Assembly (NCBI RefSeq): GCF_026410195.1
Contig: NZ_JAPMLM010000069.1
Coordinates: 1 to 64,000, forward strand
From: Xanthomarina sp. F2636L
GTDB taxonomy: Bacteria; Bacteroidota; Bacteroidia; Flavobacteriales; Flavobacteriaceae
Direction: 5' to 3'
Length of the DNA stretch: 64,000 nucleotides
Positions 25,895 to 34,917 of this stretch are shown here, one piece after another (the stretch's first letter is position 1; each line of letters opens with the position of its first letter). The notes under the pieces were generated by a model, which worked only from the letters and a program-made list of their open reading frames with translations, had not been told where the DNA came from and made no database searches. A program made the position numbers and the translations under genes.

Positions 25895-28051
25895 TTAATT
25901 ATCTATAATAGTTAATTCGTCAATAATAGACTGTGCATTAGAATATTTATCTATCAACCAAAGTACATATCTAATATCTACATTAATGGTACGTTGTAAA
26001 TCGGCATCAAAAATAACATCTCCAGCCATAGCTTCAATATTTCCATCGAAAGCCAATCCAATAACTTCACCTTTTCCATTAATAACAGGAGATCCAGAGT
26101 TTCCACCAGTAATGTCATTATCCGATAAGAAGTTTACAGGAAGTTCGCCTTTTTCATTAGCATAACGTCCGTAATCTTTTGTTTCGTAAATATCTAACAT
26201 GTCTTGAGGTAAATCGAATTCAGGATCGTCTGCTTTATATTTTGCTACCATCCCTTTTAAGGTTGTGTAGTTGTTTACTTCTGCATCGTTACTTTTGTTT
26301 TCATTAGTTGGTAAAGCTCTTACTTTTCCGTAAGATAAACGCAATGTAGAGTTAGCATCTGGATATTGAATACTGCTTAATCCAGAAACACGTAAACCTT
26401 CAACTAATAATCTAAACGATTTTTGATAGTCATTTTCAGGTTGTACTAAAGCTTCAGGGTTTTCACGGTATTTAGTAAGTAAAGTTGTCGATAACTTATA
26501 TAATTCATCATTTTCAATAACAGCTTTATCTGGAGACTTTAAAAAAGCTTCTACTTTTTCTTTTGAAGAGAAAATACTAGAATCAAAAGCAGAATTGATA
26601 TAAGATGTAAAATCGTTATTGTTTTTACTTCCAACTTCAGTAATTAATTCTGGTAAATCATAGTTAGATTTTGTAGTGTATAATTCTAACTGCTTTGCTA
26701 AAACTTCTTTTTCTAAAGGCAGGTAAATGTCTTTATAAGCATTGTCTACAAAACTTTGTAGTCTTGGAAGCATTTCTTCGCGTTTTGCTTCGTTTGCATC
26801 AGCATATTGTTCAAAAGCGCCACCTAACCTATATGGTAAGGCTGCAAATGTACTAGAACGCAACATCCCAACTAAATAGTTGTCGTGTTTTGCTTTTTCG
26901 TTAGTAAGCGCATAATATTTATTGATGTTAGATATAACATCTCCATATTCTTCTTTATTGGCTTTTTTATTGGCCCATTTGTTAAATTTCTTTTCAACTT
27001 TGGCTTTTGTTTTAACGGTTTCATGAGCTGTTAACGCATCAATCATTCCACCTCTATTTTTCCAATAGTTAGCAATACTAGCATATTTTGAAGCATACAT
27101 TAAGTTAACAGCTTCATCTTTATTCATATACTTTTTCATAACATCCATGCTTAATTTTGAACCTTCAACCCAAGCAGGATATGCATATTTTACGTTTTGC
27201 TCCACCCCTTGAGCAGGCATCCAACGGTTTGTTCTTCCCGGATATCCTAAAATCATAGCAAAGTCGTCTTCTTTAACTCCATCGATATTTACCGGAAGAT
27301 GGTACTTTGCTTTCATAGGAATGTTTGTTTCAGCGTAATCGGCTGCATTTCCATCTGTATCTGTGTAAACTCTAAATAAAGAGAAATCTCCTGTGTGTCT
27401 TGGCCATTCCCAGTTATCCGTATCTCCACCGTATTTTCCAACGCTTTCTGGAGGAGTTCCTACTAAACGAACATCTTTATAATCTTCGTAAACAAAATAG
27501 TAAAATTCGTTTCCTTGGTAGAAAGAACGTACAGAAACGGTGTATTTACCACCTTCGTTATTTTCTTGCTCAATTTTTGCAATTTCTTTGTTAATAGCAG
27601 CTTCACGTTCTTTTTCGCTCATGCTATCATTTACCTGAGATAGAATTCTTTTTGAAACATCGTCCATTCTAACAAAAAAGCGAACGTATAAGCTTTCTGG
27701 TTTTAATTCATCTTCAAAAGAACCAGCCCAATAGCCATTTTTTAAATGGTTTTGTTCTGCAGTTGATAGTTCTGCAATAGCCGAATATCCACAGTGATGG
27801 TTGGTAAGTACCAAACCACTATCGGAAATAATACTAGCTGTACAGCCACCATTAAATTGAACAATACCGTCTTTTAAGCTCTGGTTATTGATACTGTAAA
27901 TTTCTTCGGGAGTTAATTGAAGTCCCATTTTTTGCATATCGCGATAATTTAAACGCTCTATATGCATTAAAAACCACATTCCTTCGTTGGCCAATAATGG
28001 CGACAAAAATGTCATGGAAAGAACGGTTAACGATAAAATAAATTTTTTCAT
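25895..28051 (-). CDS. S46-family dipeptidyl-peptidase (DPP7-like)
   Basis: 718 residues from ATG at 28051 (MKKFILSLTVL), chosen because it begins a clean signal peptide ending LLA. The chymotrypsin-like triad is visible: TNHHCGY (His86) and GGNSGSPV (Ser652), with the Asp between them. Family members release dipeptides from peptide N termini in the periplasm. The residue 18 positions after the Ser is Gly (FDGN); at this position DPP11 has Arg and DPP7 has Gly, so a DPP7-like preference for hydrophobic P1 residues is likely. Stand-alone gene. Confidence 0.92.
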   Translation of the reverse strand: MKKFILSLTVLSMTFLSPLLANEGMWFLMHIERLNYRDMQKMGLQLTPEEIYSINNQSLKDGIVQFNGGCTASIISDSGLVLTNHHCGYSAIAELSTAEQNHLKNGYWAGSFEDELKPESLYVRFFVRMDDVSKRILSQVNDSMSEKEREAAINKEIAKIEQENNEGGKYTVSVRSFYQGNEFYYFVYEDYKDVRLVGTPPESVGKYGGDTDNWEWPRHTGDFSLFRVYTDTDGNAADYAETNIPMKAKYHLPVNIDGVKEDDFAMILGYPGRTNRWMPAQGVEQNVKYAYPAWVEGSKLSMDVMKKYMNKDEAVNLMYASKYASIANYWKNRGGMIDALTAHETVKTKAKVEKKFNKWANKKANKEEYGDVISNINKYYALTNEKAKHDNYLVGMLRSSTFAALPYRLGGAFEQYADANEAKREEMLPRLQSFVDNAYKDIYLPLEKEVLAKQLELYTTKSNYDLPELITEVGSKNNNDFTSYINSAFDSSIFSSKEKVEAFLKSPDKAVIENDELYKLSTTLLTKYRENPEALVQPENDYQKSFRLLVEGLRVSGLSSIQYPDANSTLRLSYGKVRALPTNENKSNDAEVNNYTTLKGMVAKYKADDPEFDLPQDMLDIYETKDYGRYANEKGELPVNFLSDNDITGGNSGSPVINGKGEVIGLAFDGNIEAMAGDVIFDADLQRTINVDIRYVLWLIDKYSNAQSIIDELTIIDN

Positions 28052-28075
28052 ATTCTCAAGTTTAGTGATAAAGGT

Positions 28076-28083
28076 CAAAAATA
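28076..28083 (-). promoter_or_regulatory. Candidate -7 box for the S46 peptidase gene
   Basis: The minus strand reads TATTTTTG (TAnnTTTG), 24 bp before the ATG at 28051. Its position supports that start. No clear -33 element. Confidence 0.45.
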
Positions 28084-28202
28084 TCGAAAATATCTATAGT
28101 TAACGTGTTTTTAGGTTGTTAAAAAGATGTTATAATTTTAAGATCAAGCTAAATGAACACTAAAGAACTTAGAAAAATAAATTTAAGTAAAACCAGAATC
28201 TC

Positions 28203-28856
28203 TTATTTTATACCCTCCCACTCCGCATAAAATTGCTCAAGATATTGCAGCATAAAGTCGTGTCTTTTAGTGGCAATTTCTTTACCTGTTTTGGTGTTCA
28301 TTCTATCTTTTAATAAAAGGAGTTTTTCGTAGAAATGATTGATTGTTGGAGCTGTTGAGGATTTATATTCCTCTTTACTCATATTAAGATTGGGCTCAAT
28401 TTCTGGATTATAAAGCGCTCTATTTTTAAAACCACCATAATTAAAAGTCCTGGCAATACCAATAGCACCCAGCGCGTCTAATCTATCGGCATCTTGAATA
28501 ACGTCCAGTTCTGGCGATTGAAATTCTTGAGTTAGGTTGCCTCCTTTAAACGAGATGTTTTCAATTATTAGCACCACATGATTAATAGTATCTAGGTCTA
28601 CTTGAATACTTGTTAAAAATTCCCGGGCTAATTTAGGTCCTATGGTTTCGTCTCCCTTGGTAAATTTACTATCGGCAATATCATGTAAGAGAGCGCCAAG
28701 TGAAACAACGAATGTATCCACTTCTTCATTTTTAGAAATGAGTGAACAATTATTAAGCACTCTTTGTGTATGAAACCAATCGTGTCCACCTTCGGCATTT
28801 GCAAGGGTTTTCTTTACAAAGCTGATTGTTTTTTCAATTTGTTCTTTCTGTTGCAT
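28203..28856 (-). CDS. HD-domain phosphohydrolase (YedJ/YpgQ-like)
   Basis: 217 residues from ATG at 28856, which lies 1 bp after the upstream stop; a longer start would overlap the desaturase gene. Metal ligands of the HD fold: HDWFHTQRV (His), LLHDIADSK (HD) and the distal Asp in DADRLDALGAIGIARTF. The YpgQ-like subgroup hydrolyses nucleotides or pyrophosphate; the substrate here is not known. Likely co-transcribed with the acyl-ACP desaturase and plsC upstream. Confidence 0.88.
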   Translation of the reverse strand: MQQKEQIEKTISFVKKTLANAEGGHDWFHTQRVLNNCSLISKNEEVDTFVVSLGALLHDIADSKFTKGDETIGPKLAREFLTSIQVDLDTINHVVLIIENISFKGGNLTQEFQSPELDVIQDADRLDALGAIGIARTFNYGGFKNRALYNPEIEPNLNMSKEEYKSSTAPTINHFYEKLLLLKDRMNTKTGKEIATKRHDFMLQYLEQFYAEWEGIK

Positions 28857-28857
28857 T

Positions 28858-29847
28858 TTAATATTTCCCAATAGGCTCTACCCATTTAAACTGATAGGAG
28901 TTTTCAGGAACTTTCATACGTTCAGATAGTCTTGTAAGACGAGAAGGAAGTTTCATTAAATAATCACGTGCTTTTTCTGCTTCATCAGAAAGGTTGGTAA
29001 TTTTATCAATTTCCCAACGCACAATAAGTTTTTCTAAAATATCCACATAATCTTTAGATGTATAAACTCCTATTCGTTGTGCCGTGTTAGAAAATTCTTC
29101 GAAAGCAGAACCAATTTTACCACCAGATTCTCTTAAAAAATGTGCTGGCATGGTTATTTTTAATTTCATCATTTGCTGAAACGCCATCATCATTTGGTTT
29201 GGATCTACCTTGAAAATACGTTCTACAAATTCGCAATATGCATGGTGATGTCTCATTTCGTCTCCAGAAATAATTTTACACATTTTACTTAATTGCTTAT
29301 TTCCTTTGTCTTTTGCTAGTTTTGCCACACGGTTGTGAGAGATATAAGTGGCTAATTCTTGAAAACTAGTATACAAAAAGTTTTTATAAGGATCCTGGTC
29401 TGTGCCAATATCAAATCCATCAGCAATAAGATGATGGGTGGTTTTTTCAATTTCCTTCATATTAACACGTCCGGATAGATAGAGGTATTTGTTTAAAACA
29501 TCACCGTGACGGTTTTCTTCGGCCGTCCAATGTCTTACCCATTTTCCCCAAGAGTTTCTTCCAATTTGGTCTACACCTTCAACATCCATTAACCAAGATT
29601 CGTAAGTTGGTAGTGCTTCTTCAGTAATCATATCTCCAACTAAAACTACCCAAAAATCGTATGGGAGTTCTTTAGAAAGTTCTCTAATTTCTTTGACTTC
29701 TTCCATAAAGTTTTCACCTTCAGAATTAGGTAAAAAATCTGTAGGCTGCCAAATACTGTCTACAGGAATTAAATATTTTTCAATTAAAGAATCTACGTCC
29801 TTCTCTAAATGATTCATTACTTCCAATCTGATATTTTTTAACGACAT
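28858..29847 (-). CDS. Acyl-ACP desaturase, soluble di-iron type
   Basis: 329 residues. Two EExxH-type di-iron sites are visible: TAEENRHGDVLNKYLYLSG (Glu111, His114) and SGDEMRHHHAYCEF about 90 residues later, in the arrangement of plant stearoyl-ACP desaturases. It introduces a double bond into an ACP-bound acyl chain using O2 and ferredoxin. It is followed by an HD hydrolase and preceded by plsC (11 bp), which places it in membrane-lipid synthesis. Confidence 0.93.
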   Translation of the reverse strand: MSLKNIRLEVMNHLEKDVDSLIEKYLIPVDSIWQPTDFLPNSEGENFMEEVKEIRELSKELPYDFWVVLVGDMITEEALPTYESWLMDVEGVDQIGRNSWGKWVRHWTAEENRHGDVLNKYLYLSGRVNMKEIEKTTHHLIADGFDIGTDQDPYKNFLYTSFQELATYISHNRVAKLAKDKGNKQLSKMCKIISGDEMRHHHAYCEFVERIFKVDPNQMMMAFQQMMKLKITMPAHFLRESGGKIGSAFEEFSNTAQRIGVYTSKDYVDILEKLIVRWEIDKITNLSDEAEKARDYLMKLPSRLTRLSERMKVPENSYQFKWVEPIGKY

Positions 29848-29858
29848 AATTTAGAATT

Positions 29859-30596
29859 TTAAGGGCTGATACTCGAGCCTATAGTTTTTTCAACTTGTTT
29901 GATAAGTTCTTGCCTATCTTCAAAGTTAGATAATTTTATAGGTTCATGTACAGTTAATTGGATATGATTTCCAATTCCCATTGGAAATTTACCATATTTT
30001 AACATTTTCCATGAGTTGTTAATGCTAATAGGAACGATGGTCGCTGAAGGAATTTTCTTAAACAACATTTCTAAACCTTTTGTTTGAAATTGTTTTGGAT
30101 GTCCGTTTTTACTACGGGTTCCTTCTGGGAAAATAACAGCAGCCCGGTTGTTTTTTTCAATATATTCTCCAAATTTCATAATGGCTGGCAAAGCTTGTCT
30201 AGGGTTTTTTCTATCTATTAAAACCGAACCTCCATGACGTAAATTATAAGATACACTTGGTATCCCTTTTCCTAGTTCTTTCTTACTAATAAACTTAGGG
30301 TGATGTTTACGCATATACCACATAATAGGCGAAATATCGTACATGCTTTGATGATTAGCCACAATAATTAACGGCTGATTTGTAGCAATTTTATGAGGAT
30401 TGGTGAAGGTATATCTCGTGCCCAAAATATTAGTACATCTCATGATGAAAAACTGAAGTGCATCCACACTTTTTTTATGGGCTTGATATCCTAAAACATT
30501 AAAACAAAACCATTGAATGGGATGGAATATCGCTAAAGTACTTAAAAAGACTACAGCATAAATGGACGTTAAAATATAGGCTAAAAGTTTTTCCAT
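29859..30596 (-). CDS. plsC: 1-acyl-sn-glycerol-3-phosphate acyltransferase
   Basis: 245 residues. N-terminal membrane helix (about 8-30), catalytic NHQSMYD (NHx4D, residues 81-87), and substrate block FPEGTRSKNG (about 156-165). Makes phosphatidic acid from lysophosphatidic acid at the inner membrane. Eleven base pairs before the acyl-ACP desaturase gene, forming a small lipid operon. A separate acyltransferase domain occurs in the large fusion at 54635-58327. Confidence 0.92.
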   Translation of the reverse strand: MEKLLAYILTSIYAVVFLSTLAIFHPIQWFCFNVLGYQAHKKSVDALQFFIMRCTNILGTRYTFTNPHKIATNQPLIIVANHQSMYDISPIMWYMRKHHPKFISKKELGKGIPSVSYNLRHGGSVLIDRKNPRQALPAIMKFGEYIEKNNRAAVIFPEGTRSKNGHPKQFQTKGLEMLFKKIPSATIVPISINNSWKMLKYGKFPMGIGNHIQLTVHEPIKLSNFEDRQELIKQVEKTIGSSISP

Positions 30597-30629
30597 GCTA
30601 CAAAATTATATTTTTGATAACTAAGAACA

Positions 30630-30660
30630 AAAAAACCACAATCTAAAAATCGTGGTTTTA
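30630..30660 (-). terminator. Terminator of the bacilliredoxin gene
   Basis: On the minus strand AAACCACGAT pairs with ATTGTGGTTT (one G-U pair) around a short loop, followed by a T run. It separates the bacilliredoxin gene from plsC. Confidence 0.75.
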
Positions 30661-30704
30661 TATTCAAGGATCATTTATTTAAAGAATGAATGATATTTAA
30701 AATA

Positions 30705-31115
30705 CTAGCAATGCGTATTGTAAGCATCTACTAAGTTATCTGCAATAACTTCTGCCGGACGGCCTTCAATATGATGACGTTCTAACATGTGAACTAATTC
30801 GCCGTCTTTAAATAAAGCAATACAAGGAGAACTTGGAGGAAATGGAATCATGTGTTCTCTAGCTTTATCAACAGCTTCCTTATCTACACCTGCAAAAACA
30901 GTAACTAAATTATCAGGATGTTTTGCATTTTTAATACTCATACTTGCTCCTGGACGCGCATTAGCTGCTGCACAACCACATACAGAGTTTACAACAACTA
31001 AAGTAGTCCCTTTTTTTGCTAAAGCATTATCCACAGCTTCGGCAGTATGTAATTCTTCAAAACCAACTTTGGTTAAATCTTCGCGCATTGGTTTTACTAA
31101 TTCTGCTGGATACAT
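30705..31115 (-). CDS. BrxA/BrxB-family bacilliredoxin
   Basis: 136 residues, thioredoxin-like, with the active site VCGCAAANARPG (Cys46-Gly-Cys48). Bacilliredoxins remove bacillithiol or similar low-molecular-weight thiols from oxidised proteins in the cytoplasm. Monocistronic, with a TATCTTTG (TAnnTTTG) box on the minus strand at 31157-31150 about 35 bp upstream and a terminator downstream. Confidence 0.92.
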   Translation of the reverse strand: MYPAELVKPMREDLTKVGFEELHTAEAVDNALAKKGTTLVVVNSVCGCAAANARPGASMSIKNAKHPDNLVTVFAGVDKEAVDKAREHMIPFPPSSPCIALFKDGELVHMLERHHIEGRPAEVIADNLVDAYNTHC

Positions 31116-31149
31116 ATTTTTTAATTTTTAAGATTAATATTTTAGACTG

Positions 31150-31157
31150 CAAAGATA
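31150..31157 (-). promoter_or_regulatory. Candidate -7 box for the bacilliredoxin gene
   Basis: Minus strand reads TATCTTTG, a perfect TAnnTTTG. The AGTCTAAAA just downstream (31149-31141 on the minus strand) resembles the half-site seen at feoA and the DtxR-type regulator, but only one half is present. Confidence 0.45.
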
Positions 31158-31186
31158 CGGAAAAAGTATTCAGTTGAATATGGATA

Positions 31187-31375
31187 TTAGCAGTCTTTTA
31201 ACGTGTTTGATAATTTGTATGCAGCTTTTATTTTATTTGGAATAGGTAACAATTTCATTAAAAAAACGACTAACAATAGTATATTTACCCAAATATTAAG
31301 ATTGTAATAAAAAGGATGTTCTGAGTTTGTAGTAACAAGAGAAGGATGTTCAGAAAAAAATAAAGAATAATACAT
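31187..31375 (-). pseudogene. 62-codon membrane-protein remnant or small gene
   Basis: A 62-residue frame fills the 258-bp gap between the bacilliredoxin gene and the DnaJ-domain gene, overlapping the latter start by 2 bp. It reads as an extracytoplasmic piece (FFSEHPSLVTTNSEHPFYYN) followed by one helix (IWVNILLLVVFLMKLL) and a basic tail. This layout looks like the C-terminal end of a larger membrane protein, loosely recalling DUF4105 tails, so it may be a truncated leftover. It could also be chance. Confidence 0.3.
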
Positions 31376-32111
31376 GAATTTTTCAAAATGGATTGGCGCA
31401 GCTATAGGATGGTCTTTTGGTGGTCCAATTGGTGCTATTTTAGGAATGATTTTAGGAAGTGTTGTCGATGGATTTTCTAAGGGAACAATTAAAGTCGATT
31501 CGCAACAAACCTACCAAAAAGCTAGACGAACCCAATCTGGAGATTTTGAAGTTAGCTTATTAATTTTAGCGTCCATTGTTATAAAAGCTGATGGGAAACA
31601 AAATCAAAAGGAACTTGATTTCGTTCGACAGCAATTTGTAGGAATGTATGGAAAAGATAGGGCTAACCATGCTTTTAAATTGTTTAAAGAACTAAATAAA
31701 CAAGAAATCCCTGTTCGTCAGGTTTGTTTACAAATTAGACAAATGATGGATCATCCATCACGATTACAATTGCTTCATTTTTTATTCGGAATAGCTAAAG
31801 CCGATGGTATTATTGTTGAAAGCGAAGTGAAGTCTATTGAAACTATTGCAAATTACATAGGCATCAGTCATCGAGATTTTGAAAGTATTAAAGCCATGTT
31901 TTATAACAGCAGCGATAATGCCTATAAAATCCTTGAAATAACAAAAGAAGCTACAGTAACTGAAATCAAAGGAGCTTATAGAAAAATGGCTAAAAAATAC
32001 CATCCAGATAAAGTGATTCACTTAGGAAAAGAACATCAACAGGGCGCTGAAGAGAAATTCCGTCAGGTTCAAGAAGCCTATGAGCAGCTGCAAAAGGAGC
32101 GAGGGTTTTAG
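31374..32111 (+). CDS. TerB-like and J-domain protein (DjlA type)
   Basis: 245 residues. A Gly-rich hydrophobic segment (about 6-32) resembles the DjlA membrane anchor. Residues ~55-165 form a TerB-like helical domain ([23 protein letters not shown]). The last ~65 are a J domain with the HPD motif in [10 protein letters not shown], which stimulates Hsp70 ATPase. It is expected to recruit DnaK to the membrane. A stand-alone gene, followed by a small secreted protein. Confidence 0.9.
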   Translation: MNFSKWIGAAIGWSFGGPIGAILGMILGSVVDGFSKGTIKVDSQQTYQKARRTQSGDFEVSLLILASIVIKADGKQNQKELDFVRQQFVGMYGKDRANHAFKLFKELNKQEIPVRQVCLQIRQMMDHPSRLQLLHFLFGIAKADGIIVESEVKSIETIANYIGISHRDFESIKAMFYNSSDNAYKILEITKEATVTEIKGAYRKMAKKYHPDKVIHLGKEHQQGAEEKFRQVQEAYEQLQKERGF

Positions 32112-32179
32112 TAGCATCTGAAAATGCACTTAAGTCTTGGTATAATTTTTGTCGATAATCTGAGATAAATCAGTTTATT

Positions 32180-32602
32180 ATGAAACAGATTATTTTCTTA
32201 ACTTTAGTCATTCTTCAAACGACTGTGTTTTCGCAAACTAAAACTATTACAGGAACATATCAATTCATTTTTGAAGGTTCCAACGGGAGCTTTGGCGAAA
32301 AAATAATATTACATCCAGATGGAACTTTCAATATCCATAGTTTTAAAAAACTGGATGGTTCGAATCCTCCTGAAACTAATATATTCGGGAAAGGAACTTG
32401 GAAGTTGGATAAAAAGATGGTTCACTTTACAACAATTGAAACCGATTTTGATTCAAAATTTACTTTAGATTTGAATCATACTCAAGCACGTTTTAATACA
32501 AAATCCTCTAGAGATACAAATAAGCGTGAAGTTCCAACAACCTTAAAAGTTATAAAATCGGAGATACCTTGGCTCATAGGCCGAACTCTTAAAAAACAAT
32601 AA
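32180..32602 (+). CDS. Small secreted protein, paralogue of 24603-25013
   Basis: 140 residues with a signal peptide ending FSQ (about 1-19). It shares ordered blocks with the protein at 24603-25013: TITGTYQF, NIFGKGTW, VHFTTIETD and LDLNHTQARF. The family is not one I can name. Convergent with the metal ABC permease gene, 34 bp away. Confidence 0.75.
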   Translation: MKQIIFLTLVILQTTVFSQTKTITGTYQFIFEGSNGSFGEKIILHPDGTFNIHSFKKLDGSNPPETNIFGKGTWKLDKKMVHFTTIETDFDSKFTLDLNHTQARFNTKSSRDTNKREVPTTLKVIKSEIPWLIGRTLKKQ

Positions 32603-32636
32603 GCAGTTTGTTAAGAATCCATCATGAGATTTTTTC

Positions 32637-33797
32637 TTAACCTCTAAATAAGAAGAAATCATCTTTCATATCTTCTATTTGTGCGTCCTCGTTGGTAATA
32701 ATATAGTCGATAGCTTTAGATGTAAATTCGTCTCCTTTTTGAGTTAAAGACACAATATTTTTATCAATTAGAATCATGTTGTTTTTTAGTGCCAAATCTA
32801 AAACAGTTTTAGCTCTTACCTTTTGCCAATTGATGTGTTCTTGTAAATGATTAACATGACGCTCACGCGTTTCTGTATGATTTTTTAAATGAAGTAAAAA
32901 GGTCAATAAAGATACTTCTGTACGTTGTTGTTTTTCTCGATACATGACAGCAATTAGTCCTTTACTTGGTGCAAATAAATAGATGACTAAAAACAGCAAT
33001 CCTAACATGGTTGTGATAGACCCAGCTATGGAAGCATCTAGCCAATGCGCCAACCAATAACCTGAAATAGCACTAAATACACCAAAAATTACGGCTAAGC
33101 CAAGCATTTTTTTTAAGTCTGTGGTTAATAAATAGGCGCTAGCTGCAGGCGCAATCATTAAGGCGACGACTAAAATGGCTCCAACGGCATCAAAGGCGCC
33201 AACGGTTGTAACGGAAGCTACCGTCATTAATCCGTAATGAATTAAGGCTGGTGAAAAACCTAAAGAAGCTGCTAAACCAGCATCGAAAGTACTTATTTTT
33301 AATTCCTTAAAAAATGCAAATAATAATCCAATTGTAATGGATAGGATAATTCCAATAATCCATAGAGATTTTGGTCCGACATCTATTCCACTAATAAAAA
33401 TTCTGTCAAAGGGTGCAAAAGCTAGTTCTCCTAATAATACGGCATCCACATCTAGATGAATATCGTTGGCATTTTTAGCTATTAAAATTACCCCAATACT
33501 AAAGAGGGCAGGAAACACCAAGCCAATAGCTGTATCTTCCTTTACCAAACCTGTTTTTTGAATGCGTTCTACCAAAACAACCGTTATTACTCCAGTTAAA
33601 GCCGCAAGTAAAATTAATAAAGGCGAGTTGAGGTCTTGAGTTATAAAAAAACCAACCACAAGCCCAGGTAGGATAGAATGACTAATGGCATCGCTAATCA
33701 TAGCCATTTTTCTAAGAACTAAAAACGTACCAGGAATAGCACAAGCAATAGCCACCAAACTAGCAATTAACTGTATTTCAATTTGTGCATTATTCAT
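32637..33797 (-). CDS. Metal ABC transporter permease with C-terminal winged-helix-like domain
   Basis: 386 residues against ~280 for a plain permease of this family. Residues 1-~285 carry eight or nine helices with ABC-3 features (SDAISHSILPGLVVGF, DAVGAILVVALMIAPAASAYLL). The last ~85 residues (from about HTETRERHVNHLQEH) are soluble and end ILIDKNIVSLTQKGDEFTSKAI, like a DtxR-type winged helix. This is the TroD-position gene; it overlaps the other permease gene by 8 bp. The tail probably lies in the cytoplasm; its DNA-binding ability is not shown. Confidence 0.88.
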   Translation of the reverse strand: MNNAQIEIQLIASLVAIACAIPGTFLVLRKMAMISDAISHSILPGLVVGFFITQDLNSPLLILLAALTGVITVVLVERIQKTGLVKEDTAIGLVFPALFSIGVILIAKNANDIHLDVDAVLLGELAFAPFDRIFISGIDVGPKSLWIIGIILSITIGLLFAFFKELKISTFDAGLAASLGFSPALIHYGLMTVASVTTVGAFDAVGAILVVALMIAPAASAYLLTTDLKKMLGLAVIFGVFSAISGYWLAHWLDASIAGSITTMLGLLFLVIYLFAPSKGLIAVMYREKQQRTEVSLLTFLLHLKNHTETRERHVNHLQEHINWQKVRAKTVLDLALKNNMILIDKNIVSLTQKGDEFTSKAIDYIITNEDAQIEDMKDDFFLFRG

Positions 33798-34917
33798 CTT
33801 TTAGGGCTTGTTGATTATATAAATTAGCTGCCGTTTCAAAGCCTTTTTCAGTTAAACTCCACATGGTTCCATCTAGGGTAACATAGCCTTTATCTACTAA
33901 CTTTTGAAGCGTTTTCCGAGTATACCCTTGAAAGTTATTTAAGATTTTAATGGTATGTGGATGTGAAATATTATCATGCGTTTCTGCAATATGATACATA
34001 AATGCCAAGGTTTTTTGTTGTTCTAAGTCACGTCTGTTAGCTATAAACCTAATTTGACGGAATAACAAGCCTCTGCTAGGCGAAAATATAAAAGAAATTA
34101 CCACAAAAACAGAAGCGACAATTACAATGACTGGTCCTGTGGATAGATTATTCTGACTGGCACTGATGGCTGTTCCAAAAACTCCAGAAAACGCTCCGAA
34201 AATGGCAGCTAAAAACACCATTTTAGATAAGCTGTTTGTCCATTGTCTTGCAGCAGCAGCAGGAGCAAGAAGCATGGCGCTCATTAATACAACCCCTACA
34301 GTTTGTAAACCTAGAACAATAGCTAAAACAATAAAAGAAGTAATAAGAATATCAATAAAGTTGGTATTAAAACCAAGGGTTTTAGCATAGTCGGCATCGA
34401 AAAGAAATAATTTGAATTCTTTCCAAAAAAACAATAAAACGAACAAACATAATCCTGTGATAATAGCCATAAGCCATACATCTTTTTCTACCAAAGTAGC
34501 TGCTTGTCCAAATAAGTATTTGTCTAACCCAGCTTGATTCGCATTGGGTTGTTTTTGAATAAAAGTTAGCAATAACATTCCAAATCCAAAAAATAATGAA
34601 AGAATTAGTCCTAGAGCTGTATCAGATTTTAAATGAGTTTTGGTTACAATTCCTCTAATCCAGAAGGTGCCAATTAAACCACTTATCAAAGCCCCAATAA
34701 GTAAAGTGTTTGTGTCTTTAGACCCAGTAATTAAAAAAGCAATAGCAATTCCAGGGAGAGCGGCGTGAGAAATAGCGTCTCCTAGTAAACTTTGTTTTCG
34801 CAACACAGCAAAGCTACCTAACATTCCGGTTACAGCACCTAGAATGGCAGTTCCTAAGGTGATGGTTCGTAAAGTGTAATCACTGAAAACTAAAGAAAAA
34901 TACTCTTGAATATCCAT
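33790..34917 (-). CDS. Metal ABC transporter permease with C-terminal winged-helix-like domain
   Basis: 375 residues. The first ~280 are an ABC-3 permease (GDAISHAALPGIAIAFL, TVGVVLMSAMLLAPAAAARQ). The C-terminal ~85 residues contain YTRKTLQKLVDKGYVTLDG and WSLTEKGFETAANLY, again resembling a winged helix, with a different sequence from the tail on the neighbouring permease. It starts 1 bp inside the ATPase gene end and overlaps the next permease by 8 bp, so the two would form a heterodimeric channel (TroC/TroD-like). Confidence 0.88.
   Translation of the reverse strand: MDIQEYFSLVFSDYTLRTITLGTAILGAVTGMLGSFAVLRKQSLLGDAISHAALPGIAIAFLITGSKDTNTLLIGALISGLIGTFWIRGIVTKTHLKSDTALGLILSLFFGFGMLLLTFIQKQPNANQAGLDKYLFGQAATLVEKDVWLMAIITGLCLFVLLFFWKEFKLFLFDADYAKTLGFNTNFIDILITSFIVLAIVLGLQTVGVVLMSAMLLAPAAAARQWTNSLSKMVFLAAIFGAFSGVFGTAISASQNNLSTGPVIVIVASVFVVISFIFSPSRGLLFRQIRFIANRRDLEQQKTLAFMYHIAETHDNISHPHTIKILNNFQGYTRKTLQKLVDKGYVTLDGTMWSLTEKGFETAANLYNQQALKDE

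Noticed and set aside
32611-32640. TTAAGAA/TTCTTAA hairpin between convergent genes as a terminator
   Set aside because: AT-only 7-bp arms with a long loop; stability too low to claim.
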